From CAZGAQ01 sp964523405 (GTDB lineage: Bacteria; Planctomycetota; Phycisphaerae; UBA1845; Fen-1342): a stretch of 64,000 bases of DNA. Under the pieces are notes generated by a model that saw nothing but the letters and a program-made list of their open reading frames with translations, ran no database searches and was not told the DNA's origin. Position numbers and translations under genes: made by a program. This document shows, in pieces, positions 33,022-41,931 of this stretch. The DNA lies in NCBI GenBank assembly GCA_964523405.1, contig CAZGAQ010000008.1, positions 1 through 64,000 of the forward strand, written 5' to 3'. Numbering within the stretch: the first letter of the stretch is position 1; each line of letters starts with the position of its first letter.

Positions 33022-35505
33022 CTACTGCGCGGCCCCCTGTAGCACGACACCGCCGAGCGCCGGGACCTTCACGGTCACCTGGCCGTTGCCGACGGCGAGG
33101 TCTCCACCCTCACCCAGGACGACCTTCCACTGCTGCGGTAGACCCGTACCGAGCGGGATAACCACATCGTGCGGCGCGGCCGACGCGTTGAGCACGACCA
33201 GGATGTGCTCGGCCACCGCGCTGCGCACGAACACCCACACGTCAGCTGCATCGTCCGCGAGCACGGTGTTGAACGTGCCTTCCTGCAGGGCCGGGTGCGC
33301 CGCGCGCAGCGCCAGGACCTGCTTGTAGAAGGCGAGCTGCTCGTCCAGGACCGCGTTTTCCTCCGGACTCTCGTACGGCTGCAGGTCCTTCCAGAGCATC
33401 GGCTTGCGGCAGGTCGGATCGTCCGCGCCCCACATGCCGGCCTCGTCGCCGTAGTAGATCAGCGGCGCGCCGACGTACGTGGCCTGTAGCAAGGCGGCCA
33501 GCCGGGCACGCTGGTATGACTGCGGCGACGGTTTGTCGTTGCTGTATTGCGGGTTGTTATCCTGCACGCGATTCTGCCGGTCGTACTCGCGATCCGGATT
33601 CTGCGCCATCGACGCCAGCCGATCCGTGTCGTGGCTGTCGACGAGGTTCTGCAGCACGTACGTGGCGGCCGCGGGATAGGCAAGTTGCAGTTCGGCGAAG
33701 CGGGCGGCGGCGGCGCTGGCGGAGATCTTCGTCTTCTGGTCGAAGAGCCACTGCACGACCGTCTTGGCGAACTCGTAGTTCATTACGGCGTCGAAGTGCG
33801 CGCCGTCGAGCCACTGGTCCGCGCGGTGCCAGACCTCGCCGGTGATCAGCGCGTCCGGGTTGATCTGTTTGACGACCTTGCGCCACTCGGCCCAGAAGAC
33901 CTGCGGGATATCATTGGGTACGTCCAGGCGCCAGCCGTCCACGCCGTCACCGGGCTTGCCGTCGCCGTCCGGGTCCATCCAGCGCTTGGTGACCGCGAAA
34001 AGGTGCTCCTTGAGGGTTTTGCTGGCAAAGCCGTCGCGGTCCTTCTTGTACACGGGCATGTGGGCGAACTCAGCCCATCCGCGGTACTGGAACGGGTCCC
34101 AGGCCAGGACATCGAACCAGTCCGCAAACCGGGATTTCTTCCCGTTTTGCACGACATCCTTGAAGGCCGGGTGATCGACGCCCGCGTGGTTGAACACGGC
34201 GTCGAGAATCACCTTGAAGCCCTGCTCGTGCGCCTTCTGGAGGAACGCGATGAAGCGCTTGTCCGTCTCGGTCCACTGCCACGTCTTGGGATTCAGCAGA
34301 TCCTCGGCCGCCGCGACCTTGTCGTAATCGCCGCGCGTGCCGAAGCCGTCGTCCACATGCAGGTAGTTCTGCACGTCGTACTTGTGGTACGACGGGGCCT
34401 TGAAGACCGGCGTCAGGTACAGCGCATTGACGCCGAGTTCCTTGAGATAGGGCAACTGGGATTCCAGACCGTCGAGATCGCCGCCGTAGAAGCGCGCGAA
34501 CGCGAAGTTCGCGTAGAACGTCTGACCATCCTTCCCTTCCCACTCCGATGGCGTGAACCACTCGCTCGTCCACGGGCGGACGGGGGTGGGGTCATTGTTC
34601 GTGTTGCCGTTGCGGAAGCGGTCCAGCACGATCTCGTACCACACGGCGCGCTTGGCCCAATCCGGCGTGCGAACGGCGGCTGTCGGCGCGAACGTGTAGT
34701 AGTACGTGTAGGGATCGGCCGATTTCGCGCTGCCGTCGGTCAGCACAAACGTGTATTCCACCCCGCGCGCCTTACCGCCAGCTTTGTCCTCGGCCGGCGC
34801 CGTCAAGCGGGCTTCCCAGTAGGCGAACAGCGGTCCTTCGCAGACGCGTGTCATGTCTCGCAGGCCCTGACCCTTGACCGCCAGTGCGACCTGCTGCACG
34901 TCATGGGCTAGCGTGCGATAGCGCAGCGACACTTCGGTCGGACCCAGCGCCTGCACATAGAGCGGTAGGGTGGGCTGATGGGCGAGCCCGAGTGCATCGA
35001 TCTGTCCGTCGCCGACCTGTGCCGTGGAGGCCTTGAGCTGGGCGAGACGGCCCAGACGCAGGCTGGAGTTGTGGCCGCCGAAGCTATCCGGGACGCGGTC
35101 CGTGTTGCGCGGATCGGCGAACCACTGCTCGCCATTGACCAGGAACTTGTATTGGTAAACACCACTGTCCAGCTCGATTTGCGTCGTCCAGTCCCCATCT
35201 GGACCGAGCTGCATGGCGTTCGCTGCGCGGTTCCACGTGTTGAACGAGCCCGCCAGCGCCACCCGCTCGGCCTGCCCGTCCGGGCGGAAGCGGAACGTGC
35301 ACCGCCAGCGGCCCTTCTCCAGCGGGTCGGCCGTCACCGACGGCGGCAGCGGCGCGGAGTCCTGCGCCGGGGCGGCCGCCGGCAGCTTGGGAGCCGGTGG
35401 CCACGCCTCGTCGGCGGCGCACAAGGGCGGCGCGATCATGACCAGGAGCGCGAGCAGAAGTGCAGAATACAGAAACGACATAGAAGTGGTTTTTATCGGT
35501 TTCAT
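33022..35505 (-). CDS. Secreted GH13 alpha-amylase/neopullulanase-type enzyme
   Basis: 827 residues from the ATG at 35505, where a signal peptide begins (LYSALLLALLVMIAPPLCA); upstream frame has no signal. Residues ~66-150 are a CBM48/AMPK-type glycogen-binding module (VALAGSFNTWNRAANAM, YQYKFLVNGEQW). Residues ~180-275 are an N-domain of the cyclomaltodextrinase type. The GH13 barrel follows (~285-760) with region I DAVFNH (435-440), nucleophile Asp528 in GWRLDVPND, acid/base Glu557 in ITGEVWH and Asp626 in LVDSHDTDR; then a C-terminal beta domain. It should cleave alpha-1,4-glucans and perhaps pullulan or cyclodextrins outside the cytoplasm. It is divergent from the glucoamylase gene across a 350-base spacer with palindromes. 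Confidence 0.93.
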   Translation of the reverse strand: MKPIKTTSMSFLYSALLLALLVMIAPPLCAADEAWPPAPKLPAAAPAQDSAPLPPSVTADPLEKGRWRCTFRFRPDGQAERVALAGSFNTWNRAANAMQLGPDGDWTTQIELDSGVYQYKFLVNGEQWFADPRNTDRVPDSFGGHNSSLRLGRLAQLKASTAQVGDGQIDALGLAHQPTLPLYVQALGPTEVSLRYRTLAHDVQQVALAVKGQGLRDMTRVCEGPLFAYWEARLTAPAEDKAGGKARGVEYTFVLTDGSAKSADPYTYYYTFAPTAAVRTPDWAKRAVWYEIVLDRFRNGNTNNDPTPVRPWTSEWFTPSEWEGKDGQTFYANFAFARFYGGDLDGLESQLPYLKELGVNALYLTPVFKAPSYHKYDVQNYLHVDDGFGTRGDYDKVAAAEDLLNPKTWQWTETDKRFIAFLQKAHEQGFKVILDAVFNHAGVDHPAFKDVVQNGKKSRFADWFDVLAWDPFQYRGWAEFAHMPVYKKDRDGFASKTLKEHLFAVTKRWMDPDGDGKPGDGVDGWRLDVPNDIPQVFWAEWRKVVKQINPDALITGEVWHRADQWLDGAHFDAVMNYEFAKTVVQWLFDQKTKISASAAAARFAELQLAYPAAATYVLQNLVDSHDTDRLASMAQNPDREYDRQNRVQDNNPQYSNDKPSPQSYQRARLAALLQATYVGAPLIYYGDEAGMWGADDPTCRKPMLWKDLQPYESPEENAVLDEQLAFYKQVLALRAAHPALQEGTFNTVLADDAADVWVFVRSAVAEHILVVLNASAAPHDVVIPLGTGLPQQWKVVLGEGGDLAVGNGQVTVKVPALGGVVLQGAAQ

Positions 35506-35607
35506 GTTGGGAAGTTTACCGCCGCGGGTGCGGGCTGCAATCGTTCCGGGCGGGGCATGGTGGCATTTCCAGGTCCTGGTTGACGGGCCTTTGTGACCAC
35601 CGTAGGT

Positions 35608-35623
35608 CATATAAGTTTATATG
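35608..35623. promoter_or_regulatory. Palindrome CATATAA-GT-TTATATG, candidate operator
   Basis: A perfect 7-base inverted repeat with a two-base spacer, about 100 bases upstream of the GH13 amylase start. It is strikingly AT-rich for this genome. It could also include promoter -10-like sequence (TATAAG or TATAAA on either strand). Confidence 0.45.
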
Positions 35624-35748
35624 CGACAATCAATTGCGCGCCATTGTGGCGCGGGCCCTCCGCGCGGTGCCAGCGTCGGGCGCGCGCCTGCGAATCGCTC
35701 GGTCAGCTCGGCGGAGGCGCGCGCTGTGTCCGATCGGACGCCATCATT

Positions 35749-35760
35749 AAAACCGGTTTT
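35749..35760. promoter_or_regulatory. Palindrome AAAACCGGTTTT, candidate LacI-type operator
   Basis: A perfect 12-base palindrome with a central CG, about 95 bases before the glucoamylase start. The form (A-rich left arm, central CCGG, T-rich right arm) is that of LacI/GalR-family operators, which often control starch and maltose genes. No LacI-type gene is in the window. Confidence 0.45.
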
Positions 35761-35855
35761 GTAAACCCACCTGCCGATGATACCATCAGGTCGGAGTCGC
35801 CATGCGCATGGGCGGGTGGCGTCAGAAAGAGGCTGTGGGGAAGGCAGGTATCCGA

Positions 35856-38800
35856 ATGCGTCAGCGGCACACACGTTGCGGGCGAGTGTTTGTCTCCGTG
35901 GCTCTAGTTACAGTCTTGGCGAGCAGTGCCATCGCCTGGGCCACACCGGAATTCGTCGAGCACATTCCGGCCAACGCCGTCTACGGCGAAGCGACCGGCG
36001 TGACCATGCGCACGCCGGTCAATCCCGGCGCCGGGGCCGGCATCGACGTCTGGGTCCGGATCGGCTACTCGTTCTACTACACCGACGTCGCGCTCTACTA
36101 CACGATCGACGGCTCCACGCCCGCGGGGAGCTTCGGCACCCCCAGCGGCACGACCAGCGTGCTCCGCTCCGGGGCGGCCATCAGCTTCATCCGCAACGAG
36201 CCACACAGCCCCAACAACATCGACTGGTGGAAAGTGACGCTGCCGGCCAATTGCGCCACCGCCGGCGCCACCGTGAAGTACCAGATCAGTGCGTGGCACA
36301 ACGGTGGCGGACCGGAGATCTTCGCGAACAACTACGGCTGCGCGGACGGCACCTGCGACAATCCGGCTGCGCCGGCCACGGTGTTCCAGTATACGGTTCC
36401 CGGCGGCGGCGCCACGCTGCCCTGGCCGGGCAAGGGCGCGCCGTACGCGGACCACGCCGTCGGTTATCCGCCGGTGTCGCTGTGGAAGGAAGAGGGCGTC
36501 GTCGGCAACAACTACATGAACGTGCAGCTCGATCAGAACGGCACGATCTACGACGTCTACTATCCGTCCGCCGGCTGCGTGAACGGCATGGGCACGAAGA
36601 ACGAGGGATACGTCGATGGCCTCGACACCTTCCCGGCGGGCCTGCCGCTCGGCAGTCGCGGCCAGATGAACATGAATCAGGCCATGGGCGGCCTACGCGT
36701 CGACGGCGTGACGTACTGGCTCAGCAACGAGAACGCGAGCGGCTACAGCGCGGTCTCCCAGCAATACGTCGTCGACACGAACGTCATCGCCACGACCGCG
36801 ACGCTGACGGCGAACGGCAACAGCATTCTCGTCAGCCAGTACGACTTTTGCCCCAAGGGCATCACCTTCCCGACCGACCAGGGCAACCAGCCGAACCGCG
36901 GCATGTATCTCAAGCGTTATCTGCTCCGTAACAACGGCGCCACTACCAAGACCGTGCAGTTCTACTTCTACATGGACCCGGCACTGAACGGCGGTGACGG
37001 CTACGACGCAATGTACGCGGACGCGGCCCGCGGGGCGCTGATTGCCTACGACAACACGCAGCGCTACACGTCCGCTTCCGGCGAATACAACCCCACGACG
37101 ACGGGCGACTACAACAAGAACGTCTCCATCTATCTGGCCGCGGCGCTGAAGGCCGTCGACACGGTCGGCGGCGCAGGCGGCACGGCCGCGACCGGCTCGT
37201 GGCGCGCCAACGGCTCGACCGACAACGGCCAGGGCTGGATCGGTCTGGAAATCGCATTGCCGGTGAACGTAACGAAGGAAATCGACCTGGCCCTCGTCGG
37301 CGGCTTTGACACGTTCGCCGGCGCGACGGGGACGTACGACTACCAGATCGCGCCCGTGCTGGATGCCTTCCTCGCGGCCAACGTCAGCACGTGGCAGGCG
37401 ACGACGCAGGATTGGTGGACGCACTGGCTGGCAAGCGGGCTGACCGTGGATACGCCGGACAGCCGCATCGACGAGCTCTACCGGCGCGGCCTCCTGGCGA
37501 CGGCCCTGCACCTGGACGGCAAGAACGGCGGCGTGGTCGCGGGCATGCACAACGGCGCGTACCCGTTCGTCTGGCCGCGTGACGCCGTCTGGGCGGCGAT
37601 GACGCTGGATCGCACGGGTCACACGGGCGAAGGCGCCGAGGTCTACCGCTTCCTCCGCGATGTGGCGTATCGTGCGAACGACACCTGGGGCAAGGGTTTC
37701 TGGTATCAGAAATACACGACCGACGGCCACATCGTCTGGAACTCGCCGCAGGTCGATGAGACCTCGGCGGCGCCGTGGGGCGTGTACTACCACTACCTTG
37801 TCACCGGCGACACGAGCTTCCTCAATGCGTATTACACGATGACTTACGATGCCGCCCGCGCCAGCAGCGAGGACAGCAGCATCGACGGGCGCCTGTACTA
37901 CGACGACGCCTACCAGCTCATGCACGCGAACAACCTGTGGGAGGATTCGTGGGATGACTTCATCTACTCGAATGCCTCGGTCGAACGCGGGCTGCGCGAC
38001 GCGGCATCCATCGCGACGATCCTCGGCCACACGAGCGATGCCACGTTGTTCACGAATCGCGCCAACGCGATCCACGCCGGCGTGACCGGCCGCCTCACCT
38101 GGGACGGCGAGAACACGGACATCTCGCTACTGGGTCCCGCCTATCCTTTCAATGTCTACAGCGCCAAGGACCCGCTCATCGCCCACTGCGTGGACCGCAT
38201 GAACGGCGTGGCCACCGACAACAGCGGCAACAACCACCCCATCATGCGTTTCAGCGGCGAATGGCAGGGCCTCGTGGACCGCTATTGGGCCGACACGTAC
38301 TGGAACGGCGGCCCGTGGTTCCTCAGCACGATGTGGTATGGCTGCTACTACGCCCAGCGTCAGGACCTCAACCCCGGCAAGGGCGACATCGACAACCACC
38401 TGTTGCGCCTCGACCTGCTGGTTGACCGCCTCGGACCGATCGGCCTGGGCGCTGAGCAGATCGCGCCGAGCAACAGCCTGCTGTACCCCGACTTCGTGCT
38501 GCAGGCCGCGTGGCCGAACGCGTGGGAGTCGATGTCCTTCTTTGTCGACAGCGTCATGCTCTTCCTGGGCTACACGCCGGATGCCCCGGGCAACACGCTG
38601 CGGATCGCGCCGAAGCTGCCCACCGGCTGGACGACGATGAGCTTCCACGGCGTGCCCGTCGGCGCGCACCGCATCGACGTGCACTGCCTGGAGCAGCCCA
38701 CGATGACGACGCAGGTCTTCACCAACGTGACGGGCAACGCCGTCGCGTATGACACGTACATCCGCGTGAACGCCGGCTGTGAAGCCCTGGCTGTCATGCA

Positions 38801-39104
38801 GGACGCCGCGCCGGTGCCGTTTACCTATGACGCGGCGACGGGTCGCGTGCACGTGACCGGCAGCCTGCACACCGGTGCCAATGCAGTGACGATGGTGAAT
38901 GTCAGCCTGTGTACCCCGGGCGATCTGAACTGCAGTTGCGCGATCGGCTCGGACGACCTGGCGGCTTTCCAGACTGCCATGGCTGGCCCAGGCAATCCGC
39001 GGCCCGCCGCGTGTGATCCAGACCTGTTCGACCGCGCCGATTTGGATCATGACAGCGACGTGGACCTGGCCGACTTCGCGGGTCTGCAGTGGCTCGTGCA
39101 GTAA
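35856..39104 (+). CDS. Secreted GH15 glucoamylase-like enzyme with dockerin-like tail
   Basis: 1,082 residues from the ATG at 35856 (RBS AAGGCAGG, 35840-35847); an ATG at 35802 gives a longer N-terminus. Signal peptide: GRVFVSVALVTVLASSAIAWA. After an N-terminal beta domain (~30-200) and the glucodextranase-type N-domain (~205-530), the (alpha/alpha)6 catalytic domain runs ~545-950. It has WPRDAVWA (573-580), the presumed general acid Glu696 in NLWEDSWDD and general base Glu867 in GLGAEQIAPSN. It should release glucose from non-reducing ends. The tail (~1020-1082) is dockerin-like: PGDLNCSCAIGSDDLAAFQ...DSDVDLADFAGLQ. With the divergent GH13 enzyme it forms an extracellular starch-degrading pair. 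Confidence 0.9.
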   Translation: MRQRHTRCGRVFVSVALVTVLASSAIAWATPEFVEHIPANAVYGEATGVTMRTPVNPGAGAGIDVWVRIGYSFYYTDVALYYTIDGSTPAGSFGTPSGTTSVLRSGAAISFIRNEPHSPNNIDWWKVTLPANCATAGATVKYQISAWHNGGGPEIFANNYGCADGTCDNPAAPATVFQYTVPGGGATLPWPGKGAPYADHAVGYPPVSLWKEEGVVGNNYMNVQLDQNGTIYDVYYPSAGCVNGMGTKNEGYVDGLDTFPAGLPLGSRGQMNMNQAMGGLRVDGVTYWLSNENASGYSAVSQQYVVDTNVIATTATLTANGNSILVSQYDFCPKGITFPTDQGNQPNRGMYLKRYLLRNNGATTKTVQFYFYMDPALNGGDGYDAMYADAARGALIAYDNTQRYTSASGEYNPTTTGDYNKNVSIYLAAALKAVDTVGGAGGTAATGSWRANGSTDNGQGWIGLEIALPVNVTKEIDLALVGGFDTFAGATGTYDYQIAPVLDAFLAANVSTWQATTQDWWTHWLASGLTVDTPDSRIDELYRRGLLATALHLDGKNGGVVAGMHNGAYPFVWPRDAVWAAMTLDRTGHTGEGAEVYRFLRDVAYRANDTWGKGFWYQKYTTDGHIVWNSPQVDETSAAPWGVYYHYLVTGDTSFLNAYYTMTYDAARASSEDSSIDGRLYYDDAYQLMHANNLWEDSWDDFIYSNASVERGLRDAASIATILGHTSDATLFTNRANAIHAGVTGRLTWDGENTDISLLGPAYPFNVYSAKDPLIAHCVDRMNGVATDNSGNNHPIMRFSGEWQGLVDRYWADTYWNGGPWFLSTMWYGCYYAQRQDLNPGKGDIDNHLLRLDLLVDRLGPIGLGAEQIAPSNSLLYPDFVLQAAWPNAWESMSFFVDSVMLFLGYTPDAPGNTLRIAPKLPTGWTTMSFHGVPVGAHRIDVHCLEQPTMTTQVFTNVTGNAVAYDTYIRVNAGCEALAVMQDAAPVPFTYDAATGRVHVTGSLHTGANAVTMVNVSLCTPGDLNCSCAIGSDDLAAFQTAMAGPGNPRPAACDPDLFDRADLDHDSDVDLADFAGLQWLVQ

Positions 39105-39113
39105 GGGGTGTCG

Positions 39114-39980
39114 TTACAAGTCGTTGGTGTCACGCCGCTCCGGAGATGTGGTGTCGTCTTCGTCGCGCCGCGCCCATTGCGCCAGATCCTCGGCCAGGCT
39201 GGTGGGCGCGGCGTGACTTGCGTGTAAGTCGCGCAGCTCCGTCCGTGGTGCGCGGGCATTCCAGCGCAGCAGCAGGATCGTGATGAGCAGCCCCAGCCCG
39301 ATGGCCGCCAGCACCCAGCGCCAATCCAGCGGATTGTCGTATTCGCCGCCGGCCAGTGGCTGCGCACGGCTGAGTTCCGTCGGTCCAGGGGCGATCACCA
39401 GGGCGGCTTGCCGCACGTGCCGTGCGTCCTCGTAGTACTGCCGCACCATGAGGAAATAGCCAGTGATGCGCACGGTCGTGCCGAGCGGGATGTCGGTCGC
39501 GGCCTGCGTCAGGATCACCGTGCACGCCAGCGGCTGATCGGGTTGGTGGAGCTCAAGCTGCGACAGCGGGGCGATATCCGGCGCGGAGCGCAACGTGTAC
39601 GGAACCTTGTTGCGCCCCACCACGCCGGTGATGGTCACCACGCGCCCGCGGAAGTCGGCCGGGCGCTCCAGCAGGTCCTGCCAGTTCGTCACTTCGACCG
39701 GGGCCTGCGCGAACCCGGGCGAATGCGGCATCTGCTGCACCCAGCGCACGAGGGCATAGAAGCCGGGCTGGTCGAAGTTGAAAGCCAGATCCTGCGTGGA
39801 TCGCAGGGCGACCTGCACCTCCGGCGGCAGCTCAGAACCGTCGCCGGCGCGAGAGGCGGGCAGCGATTCCTGTGCCCGCGCGGCCTCTGCGCCAAAGGCC
39901 CCGATGGCCGCGAGCACCAGCGCCACGCGGCGCACGCGGGATGCCGCCGGCCGCGTCAATAGTCCCCGTCCTCGTCCCAT
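39114..39980 (-). CDS. Hypothetical exported membrane-anchored protein
   Basis: 288 residues from the ATG at 39980. A signal sequence (RVRRVALVLAAIGAFGAEAARAQ) precedes a periplasmic domain; a C-terminal membrane helix (WVLAAIGLGLLITILLLRW, ~235-253) leaves a charged cytoplasmic tail. Inside, FRGRVVTITGVVGRNKVPYTLR and GTTVRITGYFLMVRQYYEDAR form two related beta hairpins, resembling OB-fold-like GxVxxVGxx motifs seen in exported planctomycete proteins. The function is unknown. It overlaps the next minus-strand gene upstream by 25 bases, so the two are translationally linked. Confidence 0.65.
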   Translation of the reverse strand: MGRGRGLLTRPAASRVRRVALVLAAIGAFGAEAARAQESLPASRAGDGSELPPEVQVALRSTQDLAFNFDQPGFYALVRWVQQMPHSPGFAQAPVEVTNWQDLLERPADFRGRVVTITGVVGRNKVPYTLRSAPDIAPLSQLELHQPDQPLACTVILTQAATDIPLGTTVRITGYFLMVRQYYEDARHVRQAALVIAPGPTELSRAQPLAGGEYDNPLDWRWVLAAIGLGLLITILLLRWNARAPRTELRDLHASHAAPTSLAEDLAQWARRDEDDTTSPERRDTNDL

Positions 39981-40570
39981 GGGTAGCTCGGTGCGGATGA
40001 CGTTGCGGCCGCGCCGGATGCCGGTTGCGTCTCGTTCTCGGCCGGCTGCAGCTCGCGCGGCGCCAGCATCAGCCGCCACTCCCCCTCCTCCTGAAAGACC
40101 AGGACGCCGAGCCGGCGCGGGCCACGGTCCTTGTGCCGAGCAGCCGCCCGTTCATCCACGTTGAACTCAGCCTTCCCCGTCACCAGGTACGCGGGATCGG
40201 GTAGATGACGCGACTCGACCCGGACGATGGCGTCGACGTGCAGCGACCGCAGTGCATGCAGCATGCGTTCGAAACGGCTGCGACTCTCCGGATCCGTAGC
40301 GCGCGCGACAAGCTGCCGATAACCCGCATAGTCGCCCGCCAGGCACGTCTCCAGGAAGTGCCGCATGAATCCGACGATGTCTGGATAGGACTCCGTCAGG
40401 CCGGGGGCGAACGAGTACTCCGGCTTTTGTGCCGGCAGCGCCACGGTGTCCCCGGCCGGCGCCGCGGGTGCCGCGGGGGCCTTCGCGGACTTGCTTTCCT
40501 TTCGCTCGCAACCTGCTAGTCCGCCTGCCACAAGCACCATGGCCAGCACCAGCGCTGTCCGCAGTAGCAT
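39956..40570 (-). CDS. Predicted lipoprotein, unknown function
   Basis: 204 residues from the ATG at 40570, giving MLLRTALVLAMVLVAGGLAGC with lipobox LAGC. An Ala/Pro/Lys linker follows, then a small helical and beta domain (YPDIVGFMRHFLETCLAGDYAGYRQLV; AYLVTGKAEFNVDERAA; RRLGVLVFQEEGEWRLML) with the look of an NTF2-like or SnoaL-like fold. It ends with an acidic YPWDEDGDY. It precedes and overlaps the exported-protein gene at 39980. No family is recognised. Confidence 0.6.
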   Translation of the reverse strand: MLLRTALVLAMVLVAGGLAGCERKESKSAKAPAAPAAPAGDTVALPAQKPEYSFAPGLTESYPDIVGFMRHFLETCLAGDYAGYRQLVARATDPESRSRFERMLHALRSLHVDAIVRVESRHLPDPAYLVTGKAEFNVDERAAARHKDRGPRRLGVLVFQEEGEWRLMLAPRELQPAENETQPASGAAATSSAPSYPWDEDGDY

Positions 40571-40647
40571 CCCACATGCTCCTATCCACAGCGGCCGCCC
40601 GGCTCCGCCGCACGCTTCCACGCACTCTCGCCCCCGTGGACAGATGG

Positions 40648-41778
40648 TCAACCGCGGCGCGCAAAGCGGACGGCCTGCTTCAGCCACGTGACCGCTTCTG
40701 GGGCTGCCTCCGTCAGACCCTCAAAATCGATCGCGCTGATGCCCAGGCGAACGGCCTCCGCCACCAGCCGCACCAACTCCGCCGCCTCGCGAAACGCCGG
40801 CCGCCAAACCGCCAGGGCCAGCGCTCCGATTTCCGGCAGGTCGCGGAGTCGCTCCACCCACGTCTCGGCGTCCGCCGTTGCGCACATTGCGGCCGGCACG
40901 CGCGTCATTCGTACCCAAGGAGCGGTCTGCCCCAGGACTCCTTCGCCGTAGTTGCCGAGCAGCAGGCGGCGGCGATCGCCGTCACCTTCGACGAGCCGCT
41001 GGAGCCACTGGCGGCAATCCCCCGCGCGTGCGGCCATGTACGTGGACACCACCGGATCGTCCTCAGGGCGATGGGGCGGCGTCATGGGCTTGGTCATGGC
41101 CGCTTCGACCTGCACGCGCACACTCCGGGCAGCCGCCTCCGTGTCCACCCCGGCGCGCTCCGCAACCTGACGGCATGAGGCACAGAAGCAGATGTCGAGC
41201 AGCCGCCGGGCCGGTGGATTCCAGGCCACGGGCCGGACGGCATAGCGGTCTTCGGCGCTGTCGGGCACCCAGTTCACCAGTTCGAAACCGGCGGGCTCGT
41301 AGCGGCGCAGGTCCTCCAGGGTCGCGCGCAGCAACTCGCGCAGGTCTGGATTGCAGGCGCACGCCCCGGCGAACGGGACCTCCTGCCCCCAGGCATTACG
41401 CTGACACAGGTGGCGCTCCTGGTCCACCAGGGCCCGCACCGGCCGCAGGTCCAGCCGCAGCAGCAGGCGAATGTTGAGTTCGGCCGCCCGCGCGCGAATC
41501 TGGGCCAGAGCGTCCGCGCCGGCGAACCACTTGGCCTTGTGAGGTCGCAACGCGGCCGTTGCGTAGGCCTTGGTGCTCATCCGGAAGTGCCAGCCGCCCT
41601 CCGTGTGGAAGTGGGGTGTGTCGCCGCCACAGCCCAGGCGGAACTGCGTCTGCGCACCGGTCACGACCGGGATGGTGAGATGATCGATGCCGACCTCGCC
41701 GGCCAAGCTCTCCAGGAGCCGGCCTTCGTCGGCGACGAAGTCCCACAGGGGGTATAGCACTCCGAAGTCAGCTGCCAT
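40648..41778 (-). CDS. TIM-barrel glycoside-hydrolase-like protein, uncharacterised
   Basis: 376 residues, no signal peptide. Segments suggest a (beta/alpha)8 barrel: LTIPVVTGAQTQFRL, ELNIRLLLRLDLRPVRAL, GFELVNWVPDS, RRLLLGNYGEGVLG, IGALALAVWRP and GISAIDFEGL. The motif DICFCASCRQVAERAG resembles the CFCxxC motif common in uncharacterised glycoside-hydrolase-like barrels near GH42 and GHL10 families. A GACACNPDLRE segment adds two cysteines. A catalytic pair cannot be assigned; Glu in YGEG and Asp/Glu in DFEG are candidates. It lies upstream of the lipoprotein on the same strand. Confidence 0.55.
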   Translation of the reverse strand: MAADFGVLYPLWDFVADEGRLLESLAGEVGIDHLTIPVVTGAQTQFRLGCGGDTPHFHTEGGWHFRMSTKAYATAALRPHKAKWFAGADALAQIRARAAELNIRLLLRLDLRPVRALVDQERHLCQRNAWGQEVPFAGACACNPDLRELLRATLEDLRRYEPAGFELVNWVPDSAEDRYAVRPVAWNPPARRLLDICFCASCRQVAERAGVDTEAAARSVRVQVEAAMTKPMTPPHRPEDDPVVSTYMAARAGDCRQWLQRLVEGDGDRRRLLLGNYGEGVLGQTAPWVRMTRVPAAMCATADAETWVERLRDLPEIGALALAVWRPAFREAAELVRLVAEAVRLGISAIDFEGLTEAAPEAVTWLKQAVRFARRG

Positions 41779-41931
41779 GTTGTCTCACGGGGGCGCGGTG
41801 CAGATGCCGCCGCGCCGGGCAACGGAACCCTGCGGCACCGGGTGGCCGGGCCCCAGCAGACCAGAGGGTAGCCGATTCCGCCGGAGTCTGCTAGCATCTC
41901 CCAGGTTGAGCGGCTCCAGGGAGTTACGCCG

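Noticed and set aside
35608..35623. Reading the AT-rich palindrome simply as a promoter -10 box
   Set aside because: TATAAG/TATAAA have no -35 partner at 16-18 bases on either strand, so it is listed as a candidate operator only.
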